Origin: Linnemannia schmuckeri
Taxonomy: Eukaryota > Mortierellomycota > Mortierellomycetes > Mortierellales > Mortierellaceae
Assembly (NCBI GenBank): GCA_029449235.1
Contig: JANATG010000008.1
Location: 868,001 to 932,000, forward strand
DNA length: 64,000 bases
Direction of reading: 5' to 3'
Shown here: piece after piece, positions 48,237 through 59,823 of the stretch
Layout: each line of letters opens with the position of its first letter
How positions within the stretch are numbered: the first letter of the stretch is position 1
The notes under the pieces: generated by a model
The model's database searches: none
What the model saw: the letters and a program-made list of their open reading frames with translations, nothing else
What the model was told of the DNA's origin: nothing
Made by a program: the position numbers and the translations under genes

Positions 48237-48562
48237 GGTATATATGAAAGTGTAAAGGAAAGAGTGAGTGTGAGAATAAGATAAGAAAAAAAAAAGTGTC
48301 CTCTTAGCCTCGAAGGGCCAAGTTGATCGCAAGTCACACGGTTGGATGTGAAATTCAGTTTGCTGTTTGTGGGTGTGCGCCACCGTTTTGTCTTTTTTAT
48401 TTCTTGTTGCGTGCCTTTTTTCCTCCTTCAGTCCTTTTTTTTGCTTTCCTCTCTTCTCCCCTTTCCCATAGGAACAACAAACTCTCATACCCACTCTCTC
48501 TCACTCTCTCACTCTCTCACTCTCTCACTCTCTCACTCTCTCACGCACATACAACCACCAAG
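48237..48562. promoter_or_regulatory. Divergent promoter, ankyrin gene / RAE1
   Basis: The 326-bp bidirectional region is C/T-rich toward RAE1. It contains six or so tandem CACTCTCT octamers at 48492-48544 that end 18 bp before the RAE1 start, so the repeat is probably in the 5' leader. Confidence 0.55.
48492..48544 (+). repeat. Tandem CACTCTCT octamer in the RAE1 leader
   Basis: The 8-bp unit CACTCTCT repeats about six times immediately before the start codon region. The same unit occurs at 34808-34838 upstream of another gene pair. Confidence 0.88.
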
Positions 48563-50402
48563 ATGATGCTCGGAAACCAACCTCAGCCAAAGGACATCGA
48601 GGTAATCAACTCCTCTCTCTCACACACATCGACACACGTAAACACGCGCACTCGTGTTTTTTTTTTTACACGCTTGCAAGCAAACGATGGCGAGAAAAAT
48701 AATATTAAAGGGGACGCTGATCATCGTGGACAAGCGCGTGAACAGCGTTAACAACAACAAGAGCTACACTCGTAACTTCCACCCTGACTCTCTCTTGCTT
48801 TATGCAATATATAGGTGACGGCACCGCCAACAGACGGCATCTCTGATCTCGCCTTTTCAAAGACAAGCGATTTGCTCGCTGCCACTTCGTGGAACAATGA
48901 GGTACAAACAAACAACCAAACTGTTTCAAAACACATAAAGACACGCGCGTTTAGTGGCATCTGTTATTTACTTGAGGAATTTTCGTGGAAGGGAAATGGA
49001 CAACTGACTTTATCAACTCTACTAATATGCTAATAGGTCCGTATCTGGGAAATCATGGGAGATGGATCTTCAACTGCCAAGGCCATGTACAACCACGATG
49101 CCCCCGCCCTGTGCTGTCAGTGGAGTCCTGTAAGCCAACTTTTGTCATTTTCTCGCTGCTGTCATTGATGCTTATAATAGCATTTCGTGAAAAGTGATAT
49201 TCAAGGCAACTACTAACATATCCTGGTTTTTTTCCATCACTTTATGCTGACGGGACAAATACAACAACAAACGGCATTACCAGGACGGAGGCAAGCTCGC
49301 ATCGGGAGGAGCAGACAATGCAGGAAAGCTCTTTGATGTGACGACTGGCCAGGCTACACAGTTCGCAAAGCACGATGCCCCCATCAAGAGTTTGCGTTGG
49401 ATTGATGGAGCCAACATCGTTGCCACAGGAAGCTGGGACAAGACCATCAAGGTACTCGAGGATTTCACGCCTTCAATACTGACGGCGGAATATAACTCAG
49501 AAGAAGCGCACAAGACTGACGATCATATTCTTGAACTATGTTTCACCTTGCCACTAGTACTGGGATCTTCGTGGGCCTAGCCCTGTGTCGTCAGTGGCGT
49601 TGAATGACCGCCTTTACTCAATGGACGCACACGGTCCTTTGCTTGTTGCTGCCACAGCTGATCGTAACATCAGTATGTTCGATATGAGCAATCCTACAGT
49701 TCCCTTCAGGACCATGGACAGTCCCTTGAAGTTGCAGACACGCGTCGTTTCTTGCTTCACCACAGGCGGAGGGTTCGCAGTTGGAAGTATCGAAGGACGT
49801 GTCGCCATCCAGTACACAGACATCAAGGACAACCAGTACGTATCTCATCAAACAGGAAACTTAATATCCGAAGTATATATCAGATTTGACAGATCTTGAT
49901 ACTGACACCATTTTTGCTTTGTTTTTGTATGCGTTGACAGAGGAAATTTCTCTTTCAAGTGCCATCGTGAGGGTGCTCCCGCAGCTCGAGACTCAACCGT
50001 TTTCGCAGTCAACGCTATTTCATTCCACCCCGTCTTTGGTACATTCGCCACAGCAGGATCAGATGGTGGCATCACTTTCTGGGACAAAGATTCTAAGCAA
50101 AAGCTGAAGGTGTTTACAAAGAAGGCTGGCCCCATCCCAGCAGCTACTTTTAACAGAACCGGAACCATCTACGCCTACGCTGTCAGCTACGATTGGAGCA
50201 AGGTAACAATTTTCGAAGCATTCTTGGATTTTGATCGCAGGAACCATTACCTGAGAAAGCATAACTCACGCTATTGTTTTCCACTTGATATATATATTTA
50301 TTTGAATAACAGGGTCACTCTGGTGCCTCGCCTGACTTGAAGAACTCCATTATGCTGTGCCCAGTTTTGGAAAGCGATATCAAGCCCCGCAAAAAGGTCT
50401 AA
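48563..50402 (+). CDS. RAE1: mRNA export factor Rae1/Gle2
   Basis: Rae1/Gle2 is a WD40 beta-propeller that binds the nucleoporin Nup98 and takes part in mRNA export, and it also acts in mitosis. Seven exons, 48563-48601, 48815-48901, 49037-49129, 49284-49451, 49558-49835, 49941-50202 and 50313-50402, give 338 aa, close to the usual 340-370. Family marks include PPTDGISDLAFS near the N-terminus, LLAATSWNNEVRIWEI, APALCCQWSPDGGKLASGGAD, GSWDKTIKYWDLR, and the late NFSFKCHR segment followed by VNAISFHPVFGTFATAGSDGGITFWDKD. Repeated WD dipeptides define the propeller blades. Two ATGs stand in tandem at the start; I took the first. The shorter N-terminus compared with human is usual for fungi. Confidence 0.95.
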
Positions 50403-50711
50403 AGCCAGCTTCACACTGCAGAGAAAAAAAAAGCACTTTGCGGGAAACTACGTAGCGGCTGATCGCACACACATGTACCAATATTTCTTTTTTAGCAGAC
50501 AAACGAGCATTGTGAAATAAACATAAAGGGAAAAACAACAAAGAACAACGGCCGGAGTCCTCGTACTCCTTCTTCTCTTCCCTTTCTTTTGTTCGAAAAT
50601 GAAAAGGTGTATTAATAAAAAAACAAAAATATGGAAAATGCGCTGCGGTACTCTATGGAAAAAAAGGTCTTGTTCTCGTGTATTTCTAGGCGGGAGGCGA
50701 CATCTTTAAGC
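50403..50711. other. Short gap between convergent RAE1 and MCC genes
   Basis: It holds 3'UTR sequence of both genes, with AATAAA-like signals near 50515 and 50615. No gene is seen. Confidence 0.6.
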
Positions 50712-53700
50712 TTACTTCTCCTCCTCCTTCTCCTCGAAAGCAATCAAGGACTTGTTCTCTGCAACCATCTCTCCGACGTTGAAGAAGACATCCGAGACGA
50801 CACCGTCCACTGGCGACTTGATGATGTGCTATTTTTTTGGTGGCAAAAAATAAAATTGTTCAGTGATTAGTCGCGAAATTATGTCAGCATCATCGCTTCG
50901 TTGGGGGGAAAAAATACAAAGAACAGCCAAAAGAAAGGTTCCTACCTCCATCTTCATGGCCTCGAGAATGACAAGAGCCTGACCCTTGACGACCTTGTCA
51001 CCAGGCTTGCACATAACCTGGGAGATCTTGCAGGGCATGGGAGTGCGCAAGCTGCCGGCCTTCTCCTCCTTGCCGACAGTCAAGAACTTGGGCTGGGGAA
51101 CGTCCAAAGTAACCTTGCCCTCCTCAGCAAAGACGTGGACCTGGTCGCCTTCCTGGACAACGCTGGTCTTGTACATACGGTTCTCAATCTCGGAAATAAC
51201 GCTGCTCTCGCCAGCCAACTTTGCCATCACCTTACTGAAGACGGTGGTCTTGTTAGGAGTCTGGACACGGACGTTGTAGGTTCCGTCCTTGTTGAACTCG
51301 ACGCCGACCTGGACATCCTGGTCCTCAAGCTTGAAGGCGAGCTTCTGTTCACTGACCTGGTTGAGGCGGAGGCCAGAGTTGAGAGTAAAGGGAGAAGAGG
51401 CATCCTGAGCGGCAACGGCAGCCTCCTTGGAGGCCTCAAGATCTCTCAAGACCATCGACAACGAAGCTTGGGCAACGGTAGCGGGATCCAGAGGAGGAGC
51501 GGGCTTGAACATATCGGTCTCGTACTTCTTGATGAACCCAGTCTCGACCTCTCCGGCAATAAAGGCGGGGTGGGCAGCGAGGGTCTTCAAGAACTCAATG
51601 TTGGTGTTCAATCCAACAACCTCGTACTCGCTCAAGGCCTTACGGAGGACACGGAGAGCAGCAGTTCTGTCCTCGCCATGGACAACCAACTTGGCGATCA
51701 TGGGATCGTAGTGGACAGAGATCTCATCTCCCTGAACGAATCCAGTCTCCAAACGAACGGCATCCGAGGCCTCGGGGGTCTGGACGTGGAGGAGAGGACC
51801 GACATCAGGCAAGAAATTGTTGTTGGGGTTCTCGGCATAGATACGAGCCTCAAAGGCCCATCCGTCCTTCTTCAACTCGTGCTGGAGCTTGGGCAGTCTG
51901 TTTCCAGCAGCGACCTCGAGCTGCCACTGAACCAAGTCGGTGTTGGTGATCATCTCGGTGATGGGATGCTCGACCTGAAGACGGGTGTTCATCTCCATAA
52001 AGTAGAATTTCTGGTCAGTGTTGTCCATGATGAATTCGACAGTTCCTGCTCCAACGTAGTTGACAGCCTTGGCGGCAGCGACGGCCTTTTCTCCCAACTC
52101 GCGTCTGAGCTCTTCTGAAAGGCCGGGCTAATATTGTTGGACATTGAAAACACTGGTCAGTGAAATGGACATACTTAGCGAAGGGTTATTTGACTACCGA
52201 TGCAAGTAACTTACGGCAGGGGCCTCCTCGAGAATCTTTTGATGTCTGCGCTGAACACTGCAATCACGCTCGAACAGATAGACGGCGTTTCCGAGAGTAT
52301 CAGCAAAGACCTGGACCTCGACGTGGCGAGGGGTAACCAAGTACTTCTCGACCAAGCTAGAAAAGCGGGAAAGGGTCGATAGAAGTGTTAAAAATGGTGA
52401 GTCTCAAAGTGCAACTACTCTATTCACACGATCCAAGCAGATAGTCTAAGTACTGCTCACTTACACCTTGTCGTCACTGAAGGACTTCATGGCCTCGCGT
52501 CTGGAGGACTCCAACATGATGTCGAAATCCTCGGGGGTCTCGACAATACGCATTCCCTTTCCTCCACCTCCCTTGACGGCCTTGATCAAGACGGGATATC
52601 CGATCTTGGCAGCCTCGGCTTTCAAGAAGGCATCGTCCTGGTTCTCACCGTGGTATCCAGGAACAACAGGGACCTTGGCGGCCTGCATAATGAACTTAGA
52701 CTCACTCTTGGATCCCATTGAGGTCATAGCACTGCCGGGGGGTCCGATGAAAGTGATGTTCTCCTTGGCTAAGCGGTCGGCAAAGCCAGCGTTCTCAGAT
52801 AAGAAACCGTATCCGGGGTGGATGGCCTAAAGAAGTAAAATTGGATCACAAATTTTGAAAAGGGAGAGGGGAAGGGGGGACGAGTGTGCATACATGTTAG
52901 CAAGCACAAGAACAACAAATAGTAAACAATACCCTTTTTCTTTTCCTTGTAAAGTAAACGTGCTGCACGGATGAAAGATAGAATAGAATATTTACCTGAG
53001 CTCCACTCTTTCTTGCGACCTCGATGATCTTGTCAACCTTGAGGTAACTCTCTGCGGATGCTGCTGGTCCGATGTTGTACGCTTCGTCGGCCTATTAATT
53101 CCAAGAGTGCGGTGGGAAAGTGAGGAGAAAGGAAAAAAGAGAGACGTGGGAAAAAAAAAATTAAAATCCGGTCAGTCAGTCATCAGAAATTACAAAAAAA
53201 GAAAACATGCACGCGTAGGTTATTCGGACATTGAGCCGCAACGACAAAGAGACAGGCAGACGACCGACTCCATACTGTGGACTCTAACTGAATATAGCAC
53301 TATATATAACAAATAAGAGAAGTACTTGCCATCTTGACGTGGAGAGCGTTCCTGTCAGCATCACTGAAGACGGCAACAGTCTTGATTCCGAGCTTCTTGG
53401 CGGTCCTCATGATTCTGCAGGCAATCTCACCACTGTAAGTTAGGTAGTCAATAAGCAACCGAGGGGGGCAATTGAAAGGTGGTTGTCAGTTATCTTCTTC
53501 TGCGATTTGTAGAGTGCAACAGGTACGACAATCCTTTATGTCGATAAGCAAAGAAAGAGAAAGCGTCTTTGTACTTACCGGTTGGCGATGAGGATCTTGT
53601 CGAACAATGGCTTGCGTTCTAGTAGTAGTAGTTCCATTGTGCAAGATGAGAAGAGTGTGAGTTAATGAGATCTTTTGTAAGTGAATGTATGTATAGTTGA

Positions 53701-53928
53701 TCTGATCCGAGATGTATGTGTATGTGTTTAGCGTGAGTGTGTCCGTGTGCCTCCTTGGAGAATTGAGACAAGGGGGAGGGGTGAGTGAGTGAGTGAGTTT
53801 GTAAGAGAGATGTGCATACCAATCTCTGTTGTGTACCAGCGGAAGGGTTTGGCTGAGACAGGGTTGACGGAGGTGCCCCATCGCATACGGAGGGCAGCCC
53901 TGTTGGCGGAAAGGAGGAATGAGGACAT
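50712..53928 (-). CDS. MCCC1: Methylcrotonoyl-CoA carboxylase alpha (biotin) subunit
   Basis: This mitochondrial enzyme carboxylates 3-methylcrotonyl-CoA in leucine breakdown; the alpha subunit carries biotin carboxylase and the biotin carrier. Eight exons, 53820-53928, 53579-53618, 53330-53432, 52996-53091, 52465-52826, 52215-52356, 50946-52127 and 50712-50828, give 716 aa (human about 725). An Arg/Ser-rich targeting sequence (residues 1 to about 35) is followed by KILIANRGEIACRIMRT, HPGYGFLSEN, the ATP-grasp GGGGKGMRIV, FERDCSVQRRHQKI.EEAPAPG and the catalytic EMNTRLQVEHP. The C-terminal biotinyl domain has EAMKME, with the biotin lysine at about residue 676. The intron after exon 3 begins with GC (GCAAGT), and only that choice keeps HVKM-ADEAY in frame. 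Similarity across the ADEA, APAPG and middle regions favours MCC over propionyl-CoA carboxylase. The beta subunit is not in the window. Confidence 0.94.
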
Positions 53929-54290
53929 GGTATAGAATGAAAGAAGGAGGAAGAGTAGGGAGGGTATGTGAGGGGGAGAGAGAGAGAGAGAGAAAAAAAA
54001 AAAGAAGAATGAGAAGAAAAAAAGAAAAAAAGAAAAAAAAAGGTGGGGATCAAAGAGTGTGTGAAGAGAGGTGAGAAAGGGGCGAAAAGTGGACCTTTTT
54101 CAAAATTCTCCCACGGTTCCCTTAATGACTGCCATGCTTGGAATTAAAGATTTCTTGGTTTCATTGGGCAGGTTGACTACGAAGAGCGGGGTTTTGAAGG
54201 TTGAGGGTTGTAAACTATCTACAGGAAAGATCCTACTGTCTCTGCGTGGAGAAAGGACGAGGAAAGAAAAAAATATGCACATCGTTTAGA
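53929..54290. other. Gap between MCC start and TLC gene stop
   Basis: It contains the MCC upstream region (GA-rich with A-runs at 53990-54045) and the TLC gene 3' flank. No gene is seen. Confidence 0.6.
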
Positions 54291-55121
54291 CTACTCTTCT
54301 TTCTTGGAAGAAAAACCCTTAGCTGCTGCTGGCGAAGAGGAAGAGGGAGCCTTGGAAAGATAAAAGACTTGAACAGACTTGACCCACTGCTTGGCAAGAA
54401 TCGCCCACCACACAACGTTCATAAAGAACATGGTCGTCGTAGTAATGGTGAACTTCTTGCCAATCAACCACGGAGCCTCATACCACGCCACCCCGAGCTT
54501 GGCTCCAATCGCATACCCCATCCACCAGTTGCCAAAGATCCTGCACCAGAAATAGGTCACCATCAGCGCCGTATCGACAAACCGCTTTACCCTCGAGTTG
54601 AAAAACGTCCGTCCTTTGCTCTGGAGTGCCCACCGGAAATGGAGGATAGGCGTACTCATGTTCATCAGCGACAGCATCCCGATAAAGTACGGTCCCGGGT
54701 TAGTCAATGTCAGCGCGTAGAGGTAGTAGGCCGATCCCAGGATGACGGCCACGTGGTGGAAAAGAATCAAGTTGCTGCCCACGCCAAACGCCGCTCGCTG
54801 GTAAAACTCAAAAACGGTGTCCTGAGTCAGATAGCCGAGTTCAAGTCCGACCAGGAAGGGGGTTATTTGGGTCTTGTATGTCGAGATATCGTTCTCGGTC
54901 CAGTCGACGGTCGAGAGTAGGTAGATTCCAACGATGGTCATGATGGTTGAATGAGTTGAGGCGACCATCTTGTTACAAAGGTGGTAATACTTTTGCTGGT
55001 CTGCTTTGGGTGGTAGGAAATCCCGGACCCACCGTTGGCGTCGAAGTGTGCCAAAGAGGGCAGGATAGAGCGTTAATCCTGCGATGAGCGAAAGCGGGAT
55101 GTGCGGCGATATAACGTCCAT
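54291..55121 (-). CDS. TLC-domain multi-pass membrane protein
   Basis: This is a single-exon gene of 276 aa with the layout of TRAM-LAG1-CLN8 proteins, closest in look to the TLCD/TMEM56 group. Some TLC proteins are ceramide synthases and others modulate membrane lipids. Hydrophobic helices can be seen at about residues 5-23, 50-73, 85-105, 118-140, 146-160, 185-215 and 225-245. The paired-helix region has HSTIMTIVGIYLL and a LILFHHVAVILGSAYYLY segment in which the two adjacent His residues and the acidic positions before it are typical TLC features. The STPILHFRWAL motif fits the same family. The C-terminus is a short Ser/Ala/Lys tail (SSKKEE). There is no Lag1 homeobox-like part and no full Lag1 motif, so ceramide synthase is unlikely. 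The upstream open frame is compositional (poly-Phe) and was excluded. Confidence 0.85.
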   Translation of the reverse strand: MDVISPHIPLSLIAGLTLYPALFGTLRRQRWVRDFLPPKADQQKYYHLCNKMVASTHSTIMTIVGIYLLSTVDWTENDISTYKTQITPFLVGLELGYLTQDTVFEFYQRAAFGVGSNLILFHHVAVILGSAYYLYALTLTNPGPYFIGMLSLMNMSTPILHFRWALQSKGRTFFNSRVKRFVDTALMVTYFWCRIFGNWWMGYAIGAKLGVAWYEAPWLIGKKFTITTTTMFFMNVVWWAILAKQWVKSVQVFYLSKAPSSSSPAAAKGFSSKKEE

Positions 55122-55977
55122 AGCTTGTTGCTGGCTTGTTGGCTTGTTGGGTGGCAAGGGAACAGAAGGAGCAGAGTGGAGAGGAGAGGAGAGTTGTTGA
55201 GAGGTACAAGAGAGAAAGGGAGAGAAAGAACGAGGGAAGAGTGAAAGACAAAAAAAAAAAGATAAGAGAAATGGATGAATGCGCTGAGCTTGTAGCAGCG
55301 GCGGATAATCAGCAAAGCCGAAAGGAGAAAAAACTCCAATGAGGAAGGTGCGCAGGGATGCAGTCGGTCGACCGATCAACTGTGGAGCAACGGAATCACA
55401 CAAGAAAAAGGAAAAAGGGGAAAAAAAAAAAAAAAAAAAAAAAAAGAGGCCCAAGCTCACTTGCTGACTTGAATAAATGTCACTCAAAGACAACCTACTA
55501 CAACGAGTAACAACGCCATCATCATTCCACATCGTCTTCATAACCAGGCTGGAGCAAAATAGATAGCAAATCGGGAGGCGAATGCTGGCTAAGGCCACTG
55601 GAATTAATCATGGAACAGACTTTGAAGCTGGTCGATAGAAACACTTGAAGCGGATTTATCCGTGATTCGTACCTTCGTTTCATTACTTTGGTTTTCGCCA
55701 CCTCTTCTCATTATTTTTCCTTTTCTGGGTATCAACGACAAAAAAACCTGCTTGGCATATTGTTAGCATTTGAGTTCAATAACCCGCCCCTCTTGAACGC
55801 TGCGCAATGGTCGAATGTTGCTTTCAAATCACGTATCACACCTTGACCATCGTCCACACATCTTTTCCCATTCATAATGGATTATCAAATACGCGTCCCG
55901 CTCAAATCGAAAGAAGGAAGGAAGAACGTGCAAGATTGAAACGAAATAAAGCAAAAAGTAGCTACTTCACGGCCGAT
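55122..55977. other. Intergenic, between TLC gene and STOML2
   Basis: It comprises a GA-rich leader of the TLC gene (55140-55260), an A-run of about 26 at 55420-55445, and unassigned sequence. No gene is seen. Confidence 0.6.
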
Positions 55978-57589
55978 TTATTGAGACGACCCAATATTTC
56001 CGGATGGCACCGTTGGTGCTGCATCAGGGGTCACGCCGCGCTTCTTTGTGATACCATCGTAGATCGTCAAGGCCTATATATAATATCGATATTAAGGCGT
56101 TAGTATCCATTTCCTAGATCATTGAAGACAGTCAACTGAAGCCGATGATCTGTTCATTACCTGAGCGACCATTCCTGCGGCATCATTTGCGCTGGCTGGC
56201 AGGATAAGCGTGTTGGTCTCTTTGGCAAGCTGGGCAAAGGCATCCACATATTTGTCAGCCACAGTCAACGACACGGCGTGGTGTCCTCCTGGAGTACTGG
56301 TAATGGCCTCTGCAATTCGACGAATTCCCTCAGCACTAGCCTGAGCCCTCAAAAGAATAGCCTCAGCCTCTCCTGTAGCTCTGTTGATCTGCTCTGCTTT
56401 GTCGGCTTCGGACTGAAGAATAGTCGACTGCTTGTGACCTTCGGCAACGTTAATAGCAGCCTGACGAGAACCTATAATCGCCAACCAGAACAGAATCTGA
56501 TTAGAGTGTGTCCTCTGTGTGTATAGCACATCAAGAAACAAAAATATTATTAAGCTTACCCTCAGAGTCCAAAATCTGGGCACGCTTGGTACGCTCGGCC
56601 GAGACTTGTTGGTGCATGCTCTCGACAACCTTAGCAGGAGGGTGAATATCCCGAATCTCGTAACGAAGGCACTGGATTCCCCAATCCGCCGCTGCAGTGT
56701 TGATAGCCTCGACAATATTGGAGTTCAAGTGCGCTCTCTCCGCCAAAGTACGATCTAGAGTCATTTGACCAATCTCGGCACGCATGGTCGTCTGGGCAAG
56801 CTGGGCAACAGAGAACTCGGCGTCTTCAACACCATACGATGCCTTGTAAGGGTCGACCACTCGGAAGTACAAAACACCATCCAGATCCAATGTTACGTTG
56901 TCTATTCGAAGAACAGTGGATAAAAACATTAGTCCTCTTCAGCATTAAAATTACGTGGATAAATGTCGTACCTATGAGTTGAGCAATACCTTGCGTAATG
57001 GCACTTTGACTGGGAATCTCGATGGCGACTTCTTTGAGGCTCTTGACATATCTCACGCGATCCAAGAAGGGCATGAGGATTTGCAGTCCTGGCTCCAGAG
57101 TCCTGTGGAATCGTCCCATACGCTCAACAATCCATGCTTCCTGCTGTGGCACAAACTTGACAACCTATCATCATGCAATAGCAAGAAAATACCTGCGGTT
57201 GTTAAGAGTCGATTATAGTACTCCCCAGCAACTGTTCAATCAGCAAGTACAGACGCTTACAGTGTTGATGGGCAATGATTTCCTCGAGCTGCCGATGCCG
57301 CTGTTACTCCAGTTGCCGTATCCGCCGTCATCTCCATAGCGGGTTGCATAGTTGCGTCTCAAAACGAGCGCAGACGGCGCCGAAGCAGTCTATTAAAGGA
57401 ACGAAAAGTTTGTAATAGCAAGTGATTGTTAGAAAGCCAAGCCGAGCGCTGTATTTTTGTATGTCGAGTGGTAGTGAAACAAAACGTAAGCATTCGGTAG
57501 TCTGCATGGGAACTTGCCAGACGTGATGCACGGAAGGCGGCAGCGGCGACCAAAGGGACACGGGTCGTTGTTGTGACGGCGCGAATCAT
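55978..57589 (-). CDS. STOML2: Stomatin-like protein 2, mitochondrial
   Basis: STOML2 is an SPFH/band-7 scaffold of the inner mitochondrial membrane that binds cardiolipin and prohibitin-like partners. Six exons, 57518-57589, 57261-57389, 56972-57164, 56560-56901, 56161-56471 and 55978-56073, give 380 aa. The N-terminus is rich in Arg, Ala and Thr without acidic residues, a good matrix-targeting peptide. The SPFH domain starts at about residue 68 with VVKFVPQQEAWIVERMGRFHR and includes LDGVLYFRVVDPYKASYGVED, MRAEIGQMTLDR.LAER..LN, and WGIQCLRYEIRDI.PP. A coiled-coil region with EGHKQS.ILQSEADKAEQINRA.GEAEAIL follows, then the conserved LTVADKYVDAFAQLAKE end. The first intron begins with GC (GCAAGT at 57517), the only option found that keeps exon 2 open. 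The gene is divergent from RBM8A (278 bp). Confidence 0.94.
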
Positions 57590-57867
57590 GATGTGATGTA
57601 TGTTGTGTTGTGTTTTTTTCTTTGAAATGTTTTGAGTGTAGCTGAAAGTGAGCGAGAGTATGGGAAGGGGCGTGAGCGGAAGGGAGGAAAAGAAGGAGGA
57701 AAGAAAAAGGTTACGCGAAAAAAAGTCGGTCGCGCCCGAGGCAGGAAATAGGCCAAAAAAGGACATATTTGAGGGTGACGTTGCATAGTCAAATCTGACT
57801 TTTTTTAGTTTCTCTTCACTCTTTCGCCCACAGAGCTCATTTACACACACAAACAACACACTCAGAC
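57590..57867. promoter_or_regulatory. Divergent promoter, STOML2 / RBM8A
   Basis: The 278-bp region lies between divergent starts, with C/T-rich sequence toward each gene on its own strand. No TATA box stands out. Confidence 0.5.
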
Positions 57868-59166
57868 ATGTCCGACAGATACGAGATCGACCTCAACGTC
57901 AAGCCCGGTGACGATCTGCAGGACGAGGAAATGGCCGGTACGCACTACAGGACACTTGCAAATAATAATCGCACGCCAACTTCACAGGCGACATCAAAGC
58001 ACTGTGTTGGCTCTTTGTTTCAGCAAGTAACAAAGCGACATCTGCAGGGCAATCAGGATCTGCCGCGAGAGTCAGTCGAGAGGATCACCTATCATCACAA
58101 GCTATGCAGGAACAAACTACACATCATACAAGTGATGTTTATCATGGACACACTACGACTGGACGTTGTTAGAGAGATCACTTACTAGTGATCAATTTTG
58201 CCCTCGGCTGCCTTTTCTCTTTGTTGCCTACTGGACCTCTCGAGCCAAGACAACAATACTTCACAGGACCTGGCAGGCCGACCAAGGAGACCTAAAGCAC
58301 AATCAGGATACACTCTTAAACAGACCCACATCTAACACCTACTTTCTTGTTATCGCACCCTGTAGAGACTCCACAGGTCGCCATCAAGAGAAAGGGCCGT
58401 GGTTTCCAGAGCGGAGGTAGAGCTATTAAAACAACTATTACTATTTGCAAAAGGAGCGGGAAGCATACACTGTCATCTTGGGCTCCGGATAGTGCTCTAA
58501 CAATCTCATTACCATTTTAACTACATGAAATTAGATCAAAGAGGCGACGGTGTCCATAGCAGCGCTTTCGACAAGCTGAACTCGAGCGATGACAGTGCTA
58601 GCGGCAGGGCATTGAAGTGTAAGTTCAAGAGACAAGACTAATACATCGCGGATCAGGGTTGATAGTCAGAACGGAGCATATTGTTAACACGTCCCTTTTG
58701 CTATCGGAATAAATAGCCATCGAAGGCTGGATTGTGTTGATTACAGGAGTTCACGAGGAGGCCACTGAGGAAGATATCCTGGACAGGTTCGGTGAGTATG
58801 GCGAAGTCAAGAACGTGCACTTGAACTTGGATCGCCGCACAGGATACGTCAAGGTAATCAGAGCTTACGAAATCAAGGCAAAGGTATCAACCTTTAGACA
58901 TTAAGGTACCGCATCTAACCACAATTTGCAAATTGTCTCTGTGATAGGGATATGTGTTGGTCGAGTACGAAAAGTTCTCGGAGGCAGAGGACGCCATTGC
59001 TGCAATGAACGGAGCCAAGCTGTTGGATCAGACGTTGACCTGTGACTTTGCCTTTGTAAAGCCAACAAACAGCGACGACAGGGGACGCAGGGGATTGACA
59101 TCACGCAGCAGAGGAGGTCATGGTGGTCGCCGGTCGGGCCGCTCGAGCAGTCCAACTCGCCGTTAA
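57868..59166 (+). CDS. RBM8A: RNA-binding protein 8A (Y14), exon-junction complex
   Basis: Y14 pairs with Mago nashi in the exon-junction complex, which marks spliced mRNAs and supports export and nonsense-mediated decay. Five exons, 57868-57937, 58366-58416, 58535-58618, 58717-58853 and 58948-59166, give 186 aa. The N-terminus is acidic (DDLQDEEMAG), then basic (VAIKRKGRGFQSG), as in animal Y14. The single RRM covers about residues 71-150, with SIEGWIVLITGVHEEATEEDILDRFGEYGEVKN, LNLDRRTGYVKGYVLVEYE and FAFVKP. The HEEATEED and LNLDRRTGY blocks are diagnostic. The C-terminus is Arg/Gly/Ser-rich (RGGHGGRRSGRSSSPTRR), resembling the phosphorylated RS tail. The first intron, 428 nt, is long for this genome. 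Presence of Y14 fits the intron-rich genes around it. Confidence 0.95.
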
Positions 59167-59416
59167 GAAACAAACAACAATTCGTGCCTGTCCCAAGCAA
59201 CGCATAACTTTTCAGCAACAACCAACAAAATAAAATACTCTTCTCGCAAAAAAACTATATAACTGCGACCTTGCTGCTGCAAAAAGCAAAGGATAGTTGG
59301 AGTCTCCAACAAACAAACGACAAAAAAGAATCACCAAGTGTTCTCTCTTCTCTCCAAGCTAAAAAAATTGAAAATTGAACCCAGCCAGTCTGCCAACAAA
59401 AATAAGTAAAAGAATG

Positions 59417-59489
59417 CGCCCAACGTGGGGGTCGAACCCACAGCCTTCAGATTAAGAGTCTGACGCTCTACCGATTGAGCTAGCCGGGC
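59417..59489 (-). tRNA. tRNA-Lys (CTT), third copy
   Basis: The 73-nt sequence is identical to the two copies at 27.5 kb, on the minus strand, with anticodon CTT and box A and B intact. Its 3' flank differs from theirs but has a TTTT terminator. LINE insertions begin about 86 bp upstream of its 5' end. Confidence 0.97.
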
Positions 59490-59589
59490 TTATTTTGCGT
59501 AAAAGTTTGTTATTATTTATATTATTCTATTTTATTCTATAATTGCAAGAGGTTCTTTTTTATCTTTGGATATTCTTTAAGTGCATGAA

Positions 59590-59808
59590 GATGGGAAGAA
59601 TTCCTTTTCTTCGTGTTTAGTTTTATTTTCTTCTATTGAAGCTGTGAGGAGCAGCGGCAATTGTTGCGCAGAGCCAGGTTGTGGACCGGACTGCGACTGG
59701 TAGATGGCTCTTGGAAGAGTTTGGTATGTAGCTCCTTTCACTATCGAATGGCTTTCTTGGGCTTTTCACTGGAGAAATAAAATTGCGTACGAAAAAAAAA
59801 AAAAAAAA
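59590..59808 (+). mobile_element. 5'-truncated LINE tail (copy B) with 15-bp TSD
   Basis: The copy starts inside the last ten codons of the LINE reverse-transcriptase frame (GATGGGAAGAATTCC), runs through the family 3'UTR with AATAAA near 59776, and ends in an A-run. It is flanked by a perfect 15-bp target-site duplication, CTTTAAGTGCATGAA, at 59575-59589 and 59809-59823. These are the marks of target-primed reverse transcription. Copy C starts directly after the right duplication, so copy B inserted at or next to its 5' junction. Confidence 0.88.
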
Positions 59809-59823
59809 CTTTAAGTGCATGAA

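Noticed and set aside
50901..52118. 405-codon open frame antisense to MCCC1
   Set aside because: It mirrors the strongly biased codons of MCCC1 exon 7, is Leu/Gly/Asp-rich without domain resemblance, and the opposite strand has clear biotin-enzyme motifs.
54300..55598. 435-codon version of the TLC protein
   Set aside because: The added 159 residues are from A/G-rich upstream DNA with no conserved features; the ATG at 55121 directly precedes the first membrane helix.
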